Part shown: one piece after another, positions 8,325-15,963 of the stretch | Numbering within the stretch: position 1 is the first letter of the stretch | Layout: every line of letters starts with the position of its first letter | Assembly (NCBI GenBank): GCA_030528325.1 | Contig: JAUMZD010000012.1 | Location: 1-64,000 of the forward strand | DNA: 64,000 bases | Source: Lautropia sp. | GTDB lineage: Bacteria; Pseudomonadota; Gammaproteobacteria; Burkholderiales; Burkholderiaceae_E | Direction: 5' to 3' | Made by a program: the position numbers and the translations under genes | The notes under the pieces: generated by a model | Database searches by the model: none | The model's input: only the letters and a program-made list of their open reading frames with translations | Told to the model about the DNA's origin: nothing

Positions 8325-9857
8325 ATGGAAAGCATGCAGACACTTCTTTCGGTTCAGGGCCTTTGCAAATGGTTTGGTGGCGTGCGTGCACTGGGTGGCG
8401 CGAATCTTGAGATCAGGCGTGGGGAGGTTCACACGCTCCTCGGTGAAAATGGTGCCGGGAAGTCGACACTGGTCAAGATCATCGCGGGTGCACTACAGCC
8501 GGATGAAGGGAGTCTGTCCTGGGAGGGCAGGGCAATGTCCGACCTGGATCTGATGTCCTCGCAGCGGCTGGGCATTCGCATCATTCACCAGCGTCTCACC
8601 ACCATTGCCCACCTGTCGGTAGGTGAGAATCTTCTCCTGGGCAATGAACCACACCGTCATGGTGTGGTGAACATGAAGCGGGCTCGTCAGCAGGCGCGTG
8701 AAGCCCTGGCGCGGATCGGCGTGCAGCTGGATCTTGATCGTCCGGCCGGAACCTTGCGTGTGGCAGAACGGCAGCTCATCGAGATCGCCCGTGCGCTGAT
8801 CGGCGATGCCAGATTGCTGGTGATGGATGAACCGACGGCATCACTGGGAGAGCGCGAAGTCGAGCATCTGCTGGCCCTCATCCGGAGACTTCGCGATGAG
8901 GGTGTGGCCATTGTTTATATTTCGCACAAACTGCCTGAGGTGATGGCCATCTCCGACCGGGTGACCATCATGCGCGATGGCCAGACGGTCGAAACCGTGG
9001 CGATTGAGAAAACCGATCCGGCGGCTTTGGTCGAGTCCATGGTGGGTCGGGTTCTGGCGAATGATCTCGCTGCTGTTCAGAAGGCGGCACCGGATGCTGC
9101 CGTCGTGCTGGAGGCCCGGTCGATCTGCACGCGAACGGGCCTTCAGGACATCTCGTTCAAGCTTCGGCGCCGGGAGGTTCTGGGCGTTTATGGCCTGATG
9201 GGTTCAGGCCGGACCGAACTGGCTCGTGCCCTGTTCGGTGCCGATCCACTGACCGGTGGGAGCATCCATCTGGATGGCCGCCCCGTGGCCATCCGTTCCC
9301 CCCGGCATGCAAGAGCCCTCGGCCTGGGTTTCGTTCCCGAAGAGCGTCCTCAGGCCGTGTTCGATGATCTCAGCGTGCTGGAGAACGCGACCATTGCCGC
9401 GGCTCACCTGATCTCCCGCATGACCGTCATGCGCCATGAGCATGAGCGGTTTCTGGCCGGCGAGATGGTTAGGCGCCTTGGGGTTCGGGCGGCATCGCTG
9501 GATGCGCCCATGCGATCGCTGTCCGGCGGAAACCAGCAGAAAGTGGTTCTGGGGCGTTGGCTGTTGCGCGGGTCACGCATTCTGATTCTGGATGACCCGA
9601 CCTCAGGCGTCGATGTCGGGGCCAAGGCCGAGATCTATCGTCTGATCTCCGCGGAAACGGAAGGCGGATTGTCCGTCATCATGTCTTCGTCCGAGTTGCC
9701 GGAGTTGTTGACGGTTTCCCATCGGATACTGGTGCTGCACGAGGGCCGGATCGCAGGCATTCTGGAAGGGGAGCGCATGACGCAACGGCATGTCCTGAAT
9801 CTGGCCGTTCGTGGCCGTGGGAGTGCGGCGTCGTTTGAAGAGACGTCGGGCGCATGA
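8325..9857 (+). CDS. Sugar ABC transporter ATP-binding protein, two-domain (RbsA-like)
   Basis: Cytoplasmic double-ABC ATPase of the ribose/xylose/galactose family, 510 residues. The first Walker A is G-E-N-G-A-G-K-S-T at residues 40-48, with Walker B L-V-M-D-E-P-T. The second half has the degenerate P-loop G-L-M-G-S-G-R-T-E-L and signature L-S-G-G-N-Q-Q-K, normal for this family. The start at 8325 follows the permease stop by one base; the longer in-frame ORF start lies inside the permease gene. It would energise import by the two preceding gene products. Confidence 0.92.
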   Translation: MESMQTLLSVQGLCKWFGGVRALGGANLEIRRGEVHTLLGENGAGKSTLVKIIAGALQPDEGSLSWEGRAMSDLDLMSSQRLGIRIIHQRLTTIAHLSVGENLLLGNEPHRHGVVNMKRARQQAREALARIGVQLDLDRPAGTLRVAERQLIEIARALIGDARLLVMDEPTASLGEREVEHLLALIRRLRDEGVAIVYISHKLPEVMAISDRVTIMRDGQTVETVAIEKTDPAALVESMVGRVLANDLAAVQKAAPDAAVVLEARSICTRTGLQDISFKLRRREVLGVYGLMGSGRTELARALFGADPLTGGSIHLDGRPVAIRSPRHARALGLGFVPEERPQAVFDDLSVLENATIAAAHLISRMTVMRHEHERFLAGEMVRRLGVRAASLDAPMRSLSGGNQQKVVLGRWLLRGSRILILDDPTSGVDVGAKAEIYRLISAETEGGLSVIMSSSELPELLTVSHRILVLHEGRIAGILEGERMTQRHVLNLAVRGRGSAASFEETSGA

Positions 9858-9878
9858 GCCTGGCGTGGAGGTGTGTTC

Positions 9879-11126
9879 ATGTTCATAGGGGCCATCGCTG
9901 ATGATCTGACCGGTGCAACCGATCTGGCACTAGCCCTGTCGGCCGGTGGGTTTCATGTTCTTCTGGTGGTCGGTGTACCCGAAAAACATGCCGATTTCGG
10001 TGATGCGGATGCTGTCGTCGTGGCGCTCAAGTCCCGCACGATACCTGCCGTCGAGGCCGTGAGCCAGTCGGTGGCTGCTGCCAGGCATCTGCTGTCGGCG
10101 GGTGCAAGGCAGCTGCTGTTCAAGTACTGCTCGACCTTCGATTCGACCGATGCCGGCAATATCGGCCCGGTGACGGATGCCCTGCTCGACCTGCTGGGCG
10201 AAAGCAGAACCCTGGCTTGCCCCGCGTTTCCTGGCAATGGGCGAACGGTCTACAGGGGGCATCTCTTCGTCGGCGATCTGCTGCTGTCCGACAGCTCGAT
10301 GAAGGATCATCCGTTGACACCGATGCAGGATGCCAATCTGGTTCGCGTCCTGCAACGCCAGAGCCGTAGGCCGGTGTCACTGATCGGGCACGACACGGTT
10401 TCTCGTGGTGTCATGGCAGTTCAGCAGGCGCTTGCCGGGCGGGAGGGCATCGCGATCGTGGATGCCCTCTGTGACGAGGATCTGCATGTCATCGGCCGGG
10501 CCGCGAAAGATCTGAAGCTGCTGACCGGCGCATCTGGCATGGCCCTGGGGTTGGCAGACAACTTTCCGGCGCTTGCCAGAAGGATGGCGCCGATGAGGGA
10601 GGCGATCAGTCCGGGCAGGTCGGTCATTCTGGCTGGCTCCTGTTCTGAAACCACGTTGCGACAGATCGAGGCAGCCAGGGCTGCCGGCATGCCGGCGATG
10701 AAGCTCGATGCGCTGGCCATCGCCGAAGGGCGTCTCGATCCGGCAGAGGCTGTCAGTTTTCTTCGGGATCAGGGTGCCGAATGCCCGGCGATGCTGTATG
10801 CCAGCGCCGGGCCAGATGAAGTGGTTCGTGTTCAGCAGCGCCTGGGTCGCCTTCAGGCGGGCGAGATCGTGGAGCGATTCCTGGCCGGTGTGGCACGGCG
10901 TCTGCGCGATGAGGGGGTGAATCGTTTTCTGATCGCCGGTGGTGAAACTTCGGGCGCGGTCATCTCGGCGCTTCAGATCAAGACCCTGCATATTGGCCCG
11001 AAGATAGACCCCGGCGTGCCGTGGATGTTCTCGACCGACGGCGATGAGGTGCTGGCCCTGGCGCTGAAGTCGGGCAACTTCGGAGCCGATGACTTGTTCA
11101 TCAAGGCGTGGAGCAAACTGCCATGA
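9879..11126 (+). CDS. Four-carbon acid sugar kinase family protein (DUF1537, OtnK-like)
   Basis: Member of the DUF1537 kinase family, which phosphorylates oxo-tetronates, threonate/erythronate and related acid sugars such as 3-oxo-isoapionate. The N-terminal I-A-D-D-L-T-G-A-T-D-L-A motif (residues about 7-18) is the family hallmark; the C-terminal nucleotide-binding half carries A-G-G-E-T-S-G-A-V. 415 residues is normal. The start at 9879 has GGAGG seven bases upstream. Its stop overlaps the next start (ATGA), so translation is coupled to the aldolase-family gene, the arrangement seen in OtnK-OtnC pairs. The exact substrate is inferred from context only. Confidence 0.85.
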   Translation: MFIGAIADDLTGATDLALALSAGGFHVLLVVGVPEKHADFGDADAVVVALKSRTIPAVEAVSQSVAAARHLLSAGARQLLFKYCSTFDSTDAGNIGPVTDALLDLLGESRTLACPAFPGNGRTVYRGHLFVGDLLLSDSSMKDHPLTPMQDANLVRVLQRQSRRPVSLIGHDTVSRGVMAVQQALAGREGIAIVDALCDEDLHVIGRAAKDLKLLTGASGMALGLADNFPALARRMAPMREAISPGRSVILAGSCSETTLRQIEAARAAGMPAMKLDALAIAEGRLDPAEAVSFLRDQGAECPAMLYASAGPDEVVRVQQRLGRLQAGEIVERFLAGVARRLRDEGVNRFLIAGGETSGAVISALQIKTLHIGPKIDPGVPWMFSTDGDEVLALALKSGNFGADDLFIKAWSKLP

Positions 11127-11761
11127 CGGAAATTCTTTCTGAATGCACCCGAATGCGTGAGCAGATCGTTAGGACGGGGGCTTCTCTCTTTGATCGGGGG
11201 CTGACAGCAGGCTCGACCGGAAACATCAGCGTCCGCCTCAGCGATGGCAGCATGCTGATGACACCGACCAATGCGTCGCTCGGCTCGCTGGACCCCGAGC
11301 GTCTGTCGAAGATCGATGCGGGAGGCAGGCATGTTTCCGGTGACACGCCGACCAAGGAAACGTTCCTGCACGCCTGCATGTACGATGTGCGGCCTTCGGC
11401 CCGCGCCGTGGTGCATCTGCACAGCACCTATTCGGTCGCCGTCAGCATTCTGGCTGACACGGATCCGCTCGATGTGTTGCCACCGCTGACGGCCTACTAC
11501 GTCATGCGCGTCGGGCGTCTGCCACTGGTTCCCTATCATGCCCCCGGTGATGAGGCCCTGGCATTGGCCGTCAGGACGGTGGCTGCCACGCATCACGCGG
11601 TTCTTCTGGCGAATCATGGCCCGGTCGTGGCGGGCCGGAGCCTGAGTGAGGCGCAGTATGCCATCGAGGAGCTGGAAGAGACGGCGAAGCTTTTCCTGCT
11701 GCTCGATGGCAGGAAGTTGCGTCCTCTGACGGCGCCGCAGGTGGCGCAGCTGCGCCGTTGA
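11123..11761 (+). CDS. Class II aldolase/adducin family protein, likely 3-oxo-acid-sugar-4-phosphate decarboxylase (OtnC-like)
   Basis: 212-residue class II aldolase/adducin domain protein (fuculose-1-phosphate aldolase fold). The metal-site histidines appear in V-H-L-H-S-T-Y (middle of the protein) and A-N-H-G-P (C-terminal third); the substrate-phosphate loop G-S-T-G-N-I-S is near residue 35. Coupled to the kinase gene by an ATGA overlap, it would decarboxylate the phosphorylated 3-oxo acid to a keto-sugar phosphate, as OtnC does in the tetronate pathways. It is the last gene of the rightward operon. Confidence 0.85.
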   Translation: MTEILSECTRMREQIVRTGASLFDRGLTAGSTGNISVRLSDGSMLMTPTNASLGSLDPERLSKIDAGGRHVSGDTPTKETFLHACMYDVRPSARAVVHLHSTYSVAVSILADTDPLDVLPPLTAYYVMRVGRLPLVPYHAPGDEALALAVRTVAATHHAVLLANHGPVVAGRSLSEAQYAIEELEETAKLFLLLDGRKLRPLTAPQVAQLRR

Positions 11762-11765
11762 AAGC

Positions 11766-11827
11766 AGAGCGTGTTATGCACTTATTCGTCCCCGCGAAAG
11801 CCCCTCTGGGCGTGCATAACACGCTCT
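11766..11827. repeat. 62-bp palindromic repeat (intact copy)
   Basis: Perfect 16-bp inverted arms AGAGCGTGTTATGCAC (11766-11781) and GTGCATAACACGCTCT (11812-11827) flank a 30-base centre. It lies four bases after the aldolase-family stop, between two convergent transcription units, and could act as a bidirectional transcript end. Degraded relatives are at 93-155 and 2227-2254. Confidence 0.75.
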
Positions 11828-11876
11828 ATGCAGGTCTTGCGATGAGGCGGCGCTGCATGAGCCGGTCTTCGCGGAT

Positions 11877-12299
11877 TCAGACCAGTGACTTGACCTTCTG
11901 GAAATCGAAGCCGGGGCTCGGAATGTCGACGACGATGCGCCGGAAGGGGTCGTCACTGAGCACTTTCCACCACATTCTGGCGCCGCGAGGACAAAGGAAG
12001 ACGTCCCCGGTCTGCACGATGACCGATCCCCGATCCGTCCAGTCCGGCGGGTTCCACCAGCGCATCTCGGCACGGCCACTTTGAACGATCATGAGGGTCT
12101 CGTTGAAGAAGACCCATTGCGTTTCATGGTCCTTGTACCATTCCTCATGGGCGACGAGGCAGGCTGGTTCCTCGAACAGCGTCACGATCCGGAATTTGGA
12201 TTCCGGCACGAAGGGATAATCGACCAGTGGTGAGGACTGAAGTTCGTCCACATCCGGTCGAGAGACCCGAACTTTGGAGTAGATCATTCGCTGAAGCAT
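11877..12299 (-). CDS. Small cupin-like protein of unknown function
   Basis: 140-residue protein. It has a central beta-rich region with E-E-W-Y-K-D-H-E-T-Q, I-V-Q-S-G-R-A-E, a Trp-rich stretch (W-W-N-P-P-D-W) and Q-T-G-D-V-F-L-C-P-R-G, which reads like a single-domain cupin (a turn with G-D-V-F-x-x-P-x-G is typical). Assignment is by pattern, not by a recognised subfamily. The start at 12299 is chosen because GGGAGG stands a few bases upstream; an in-frame ATG at 12335 has no such site. It is the last gene of the leftward operon. It may be a sugar or keto-acid isomerase or a binding protein; I cannot say which. Confidence 0.55.
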   Translation of the reverse strand: MLQRMIYSKVRVSRPDVDELQSSPLVDYPFVPESKFRIVTLFEEPACLVAHEEWYKDHETQWVFFNETLMIVQSGRAEMRWWNPPDWTDRGSVIVQTGDVFLCPRGARMWWKVLSDDPFRRIVVDIPSPGFDFQKVKSLV

Positions 12300-12351
12300 G
12301 GCATCCTCCCAGATTCCTTGTTGGCTGCTTTTCAACAGGTGGTGTTCGTCG

Positions 12352-13722
12352 TCATGAATGGGTCGACAACACCGAGTCCAGTGCCCGGCAGAGGCGGGCG
12401 AAAAGCTCGTCGGTTTCCGCCTCGGTGATGGTCAACGGAGGGCACAGCACCACACAGCTGCCGAGCGCTCTCACGATGAGTCCGGCATCCAGGCAGGCAG
12501 CATAGAGGTGCTCCGTCAGATCACGCGGGGTCAGAAAGGCTTCGTCCTGTCTCGATCCGGCATCGTGGGGCCGGGCAATCTCCACAGCGGCCAGAAGACC
12601 GGCATGTCGGGTCGAACTGACAAGCGGGTGATCCTGAAGCGCCTGCAGGCGGCGTTGCCAGCCGGGCAGGATGCGCTGGACATGCGCGAGAACATGGCGG
12701 CGTTCCATGATGTCCATGACCTTGAGGGCTACCGCGGCGGCCACGGGATGGGCGGCGTAGGTCAGCCCATGGTGAAAGACACCCACCTTGTCGCAGGCCT
12801 CTTCCAGCAGGTTGTAGAAGGCCTTTGACAGGAGCAGGGCCGAAATGGGCTGGTATGCGCTGGAGAACCCCTTGGCGCAGGTGATGAAATCAGGCCTGAT
12901 CCGAAGGGTTTCGCTTCCCCACAGGCTGCCGGTCCGTCCGAAGCCGGTGACGACTTCGTCCGCCAGCAGGGGGATGCCGTGCTGATCAAGAATCGCCTGA
13001 ACCTTCGGAAAGTAGTCTTTCGGCGGAATGGCCACGCCAGCCGAGGCTGAGACCGGTTCGGCGAAGAAGGCAGCGATGGTTTCCGGGCCAGCGCTCTCGA
13101 TGCAGGCGGACAGCTCGGACGCCAGCGCGTCGGTGTAGGCCTCTTCATCTTCATGGGCACTGGCTGCGAGCGGCCAGTTCGGCTGCGAGACGTACAGGCA
13201 ATCCTGTGTCGGTATGCCGTAAGCGGCCTGCTGGGCGGCGCTGCCTCCCAGCGCTGCCGTGGTCACGGTCGAACCATGATAACTGCCCCGACGGGAGATG
13301 ATCTTGCGGCGCTTGCCCTGGCCCCGGGCCAGGTTGGCGAACCACAGGGATTTGACAGCATGGTCATTGGCTTCTGAGCCTGTGGTGGCGAACATCACAT
13401 GCGTGTCGGGTATCGGTGAGATTTGCGCCAGTCTTTGTGCCAGCTCGAAGGCGATGTCACTGGTTCGGTACATTCCCGAGGGGTACATCGAGAGGCGGTG
13501 CATCTGCGCCGTGGCGGTTTCGATCAGTTCTTCGTCACCGAATCCGAGGGACAGGCAATAGAAGGTTGCCGTCGCTTCGAGATAATCCTTGCCCTGATCA
13601 TCGTAGGCAAAGACGCCCTTGCCATGCGTGAAGATGCGGGTTCCTTCCTGCCGAAGGCGTCGGAGATTGGTGAAGCCGAACAGCATCGGGCCAGGGGTGC
13701 GCGGCGAGTTTTCCGGAGCCAT
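12352..13722 (-). CDS. Class III aminotransferase
   Basis: PLP-dependent fold-I aminotransferase (omega-amino acid:pyruvate / putrescine type), 456 residues. It shows F-A-T-T-G-S-E-A-N-D (cofactor phosphate loop), S-Y-H-G-S-T, A-D-E-V-V-T-G-F-G-R-T-G and the lysine in C-A-K-G-F-S-S, then a downstream H-G-L-T-Y-A-A-H-P segment. It would transfer an amino group between an amine or omega-amino acid and a keto acid. Its place inside a sugar-acid cluster is unexplained: it could process an amino-containing substrate or aminate a pathway aldehyde. It lies 52 bases upstream of the cupin-like gene. Confidence 0.88.
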   Translation of the reverse strand: MAPENSPRTPGPMLFGFTNLRRLRQEGTRIFTHGKGVFAYDDQGKDYLEATATFYCLSLGFGDEELIETATAQMHRLSMYPSGMYRTSDIAFELAQRLAQISPIPDTHVMFATTGSEANDHAVKSLWFANLARGQGKRRKIISRRGSYHGSTVTTAALGGSAAQQAAYGIPTQDCLYVSQPNWPLAASAHEDEEAYTDALASELSACIESAGPETIAAFFAEPVSASAGVAIPPKDYFPKVQAILDQHGIPLLADEVVTGFGRTGSLWGSETLRIRPDFITCAKGFSSAYQPISALLLSKAFYNLLEEACDKVGVFHHGLTYAAHPVAAAVALKVMDIMERRHVLAHVQRILPGWQRRLQALQDHPLVSSTRHAGLLAAVEIARPHDAGSRQDEAFLTPRDLTEHLYAACLDAGLIVRALGSCVVLCPPLTITEAETDELFARLCRALDSVLSTHS

Positions 13723-13751
13723 CGATGATTCTCCTCCTTGTGAAAGTTCAA

Positions 13752-13794
13752 TCCCGTTGCGGGTTGCGTTGCTTTACGGGAGCTGTTCAGCGCA
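13752..13794. repeat. Degenerate half of the ~163-bp fold-back repeat
   Basis: The sequence ATCCCGTTGCGG, then ACGGGAGCTGTTCAGCGCACC, resembles the right end of the ~163-bp family (ATCCCGTG...ACGGGACTTGTTCAGAGTATCC). It lies in the 149-base gap between the FAH-family and aminotransferase genes. Confidence 0.4.
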
Positions 13795-13871
13795 CCCGGC
13801 ACACCGGCTGTCCGTCATGGCCCATCGGGTGAAAGCCCTTGTCACGTTTGGGTGCCTGATGCCTGATGATG

Positions 13872-14720
13872 TCAGGCCAGAATCGGTGTCCGAATGACAC
13901 CGATGCCGTCTGCTTCCACCTCGACGATGTCGCCGGGCGCCAGAAAGACCTGTGGGTTGCGAAAGACGCCGACACCGGGCGGCGTACCCGTTGAAACGAT
14001 GTCGCCGGGATCGAGGGGCAGGAATCCCGACAACCAGGCGATCAGCCTGGGCAGCGGAAACAGCCAGTCAGAGGTGCATCCATCCTGCATGGTCGTGCCG
14101 TTGACGCGAGTCCGGAGCCTCACATGGCCTGGATCGGTCAGCGTGTCTGCCGTCACGATCGCAGGGCCGATCGGGGCGAAAGCCGGAAGATTCTTGCCCA
14201 GCGTGATCTGGCTGTTCCTGAACTGGATGTCCCGGGCCGAGAGATCGTTCATCACCGTATAACCGAACAGGGCGGGCATGATCTCTTCTTCACGTGCCTG
14301 GTAAAGAGGCTTGCCGATCACGGCACAGAACTCGACTTCGTAATCCATCTGTTGCGTTGCGTCTGTGCGCCTCACGGGAGATTCTGGCCCGGCTATCGAC
14401 GTTGGCAGCTTCGCGAAGAAGAAGGGCTCGTCCGGGAGGACGGCGTTGGGCATCTCGAGCGCATGGCCCTTGTAGTTCACGCCTGAACAAAGCACCTTGC
14501 CTGGTCGGATGGGCGCTTCGAGACGAACGAGCGAACGGGGATATCGCTGTGCCGAGGGCAGGGCGGCGCGAATGCGCTGGATGGCGCTTTGTCCTTCCTG
14601 AACGATGCCCAGCATGGTGTCGGGGACACCGGCTTTGTCAAGAGAGAGGACGGTGTCTCCGTCAAGCACGCCTGGCAGGCTTTTGCCGTCTGCTTCGACA
14701 CGAAATGTCACGAGATGCAT
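13872..14720 (-). CDS. Fumarylacetoacetate hydrolase (FAH) family protein
   Basis: 282-residue FAH-superfamily protein. The C-terminal catalytic domain contains C-S-G-V-N-Y-K-G-H, metal ligands in M-D-Y-E-V-E-F (two Glu) and N-D-L-S-A-R-D (Asp), and the G-D-I-V-S-T-G-T-P-P-G-V-G loop. Family members hydrolyse C-C bonds of diketo acids, decarboxylate oxaloacetate-like acids or hydrate keto-enols. Here it would act on a pathway keto acid, possibly a diketo or deoxy sugar acid; this is inference from location. It lies 28 bases after the PanE-like gene, in the same leftward operon. Confidence 0.85.
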   Translation of the reverse strand: MHLVTFRVEADGKSLPGVLDGDTVLSLDKAGVPDTMLGIVQEGQSAIQRIRAALPSAQRYPRSLVRLEAPIRPGKVLCSGVNYKGHALEMPNAVLPDEPFFFAKLPTSIAGPESPVRRTDATQQMDYEVEFCAVIGKPLYQAREEEIMPALFGYTVMNDLSARDIQFRNSQITLGKNLPAFAPIGPAIVTADTLTDPGHVRLRTRVNGTTMQDGCTSDWLFPLPRLIAWLSGFLPLDPGDIVSTGTPPGVGVFRNPQVFLAPGDIVEVEADGIGVIRTPILA

Positions 14721-14748
14721 GTCGACCTCATGGGTTGTGTTGGGTGTT

Positions 14749-15669
14749 TCAGAACCTTGTTTCGAGCGCGCGAACCATGGCGTACATCGCGGCGTTGTGT
14801 GGTGTGGGAACGCCTGCCGCCTGGCCGGCAGCGACCACGGCCCCGTTGATCACGTCGATCTCTGTGCGGCGCCGGTTCTCCACATCCTGGAGCATGGAGG
14901 GCTTGGCACCCCGGGCGCGTGTCAGCAGCCCCAGTATCTGCGCCCACCGTTCGTCGAAATCCAGGGGGTGGCCACGAGCCGCTGTCACGGCAATGACCTC
15001 GCCGAGAATGTCTGCCATCTCTTGCCGGGCCGGTTCACATTCGGCCAGCTCATGCGTCAGCATGCTGAGGCATGCCGATAGGGGCAGGACGCAGGCGTTC
15101 AGGGCGAGCTTTTTCCAGATTTCCAGCTCTATCCGTGGCGGCAGCATGCACGTCAGTCCCGATGCATCGAAGGCTTCCGCGAGCGCGTGAAGGCATGCCG
15201 TGTCGGACTTGCCGATCTGACCCAGATACGTGGTGCCAGTGCCCGGATGGCGAACCTTGCCATGGGCCAGCAAGGTCGCACTGTGGTAGGTCACGCCGAC
15301 GAGGATCCTATCCGGCGGAACGTGCTGCGCGATACGATCGGCATTGCCCCAGCCGTTCTGCAGGCTCAGCACTTTTGTTCGTGAGCTGATCATCGGCAGG
15401 GCAAGCCTGATGGCGGCATCGGTGTGGTAGCACTTGACGAAGCTGATGACGAGATCGACGGCGCCGACGCTGGCTGGGTCGGTTGTGGCTGGCAGCCTGA
15501 TCTGGCGGTTGCTGCCGTCCTGTTCCTCGATCGTGATGCCGCCCCTGTTGATGGCCTCGACAGCAGCCCTGGATACGTCCACCAGGGTGACCTCGTGCCC
15601 GGCCTCGGCCAGAAGGGCCCCGAACAGGCCTCCCATGGCGCCGCCACCGCCCAGTACTGCGATACGCAT
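14749..15669 (-). CDS. Ketopantoate reductase (PanE/ApbA) family dehydrogenase
   Basis: 306-residue NAD(P)-dependent 2-hydroxyacid-type reductase. The N-terminal Rossmann motif is G-G-G-G-A-M-G-G-L-F (residues 7-16); the family lysine is in F-V-K-C-Y-H-T-D and the C-terminal domain has K-L-A-L-N-A-C-V-L-P-L and N-R-R-R-T-E-I-D. The start at 15669 is set by the M-R-I-A-V-L-G homology start. It heads the leftward operon. Its setting suggests oxidation or reduction of a branched hydroxy/keto acid rather than pantothenate synthesis. Confidence 0.82.
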   Translation of the reverse strand: MRIAVLGGGGAMGGLFGALLAEAGHEVTLVDVSRAAVEAINRGGITIEEQDGSNRQIRLPATTDPASVGAVDLVISFVKCYHTDAAIRLALPMISSRTKVLSLQNGWGNADRIAQHVPPDRILVGVTYHSATLLAHGKVRHPGTGTTYLGQIGKSDTACLHALAEAFDASGLTCMLPPRIELEIWKKLALNACVLPLSACLSMLTHELAECEPARQEMADILGEVIAVTAARGHPLDFDERWAQILGLLTRARGAKPSMLQDVENRRRTEIDVINGAVVAAGQAAGVPTPHNAAMYAMVRALETRF

Positions 15670-15693
15670 GGCTGTCTCCCTCGCCGTTGCATT

Positions 15694-15757
15694 TGCCGCC
15701 TTGCCCTGCATCCCGTTGCGGAGCGCATCGCCTCATGGGACTTGTTCAGAGCATTCC
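15694..15757. repeat. Partial copy of the ~163-bp fold-back repeat (right arm)
   Basis: TTGCCGCCTTGCCCTGCATC, then CCTCATGGGACTTGTTCAGAG, matches the right arm of the complete copy at 49927-50089. The left arm and centre are missing. It lies immediately upstream of the PanE-like gene. Confidence 0.6.
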
Positions 15758-15790
15758 AGGCTGAATCAGGTCAGGACTTTCGCATGAATT

Positions 15791-15809
15791 GGTATGAAAG
15801 CATGATAGC
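15791..15809. promoter_or_regulatory. Putative operator (ATGATAG-containing) upstream of the PanE-like gene
   Basis: GGTATGAAAGCATGATAGC contains ATGATAG at 15802-15808 preceded by a direct near-repeat, ATGAAAG. The heptamer is shared with the other promoter regions of the island. GntR binding is inferred. Confidence 0.35.
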
Positions 15810-15963
15810 AAGATGGCGTGCTTTCGTGTTTTCATCATGTAATGATGTTTGCCAGATGTTCAGACATCTCGATGCTGGTGAGCTGGTGCAGGGGGCGCGT
15901 GGACTCGTTCAGCCTATCCCGAGGCTCATCGTGAGGCTTTGGCAGGGTTGCTGCCGGCGTGCT

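Larger units (their letters stand above)
15670..15963. other. Intergenic region with operator motif and partial repeat
   Basis: 294 bases between the stop of the lactonase-like gene and the PanE-like start. Positions 15694-15757 match the right arm of the ~163-bp repeat; an ATGATAG motif lies at 15802-15808. It probably holds the promoter for the leftward PanE-FAH-aminotransferase-cupin operon. No coding sequence is seen. Confidence 0.55.
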
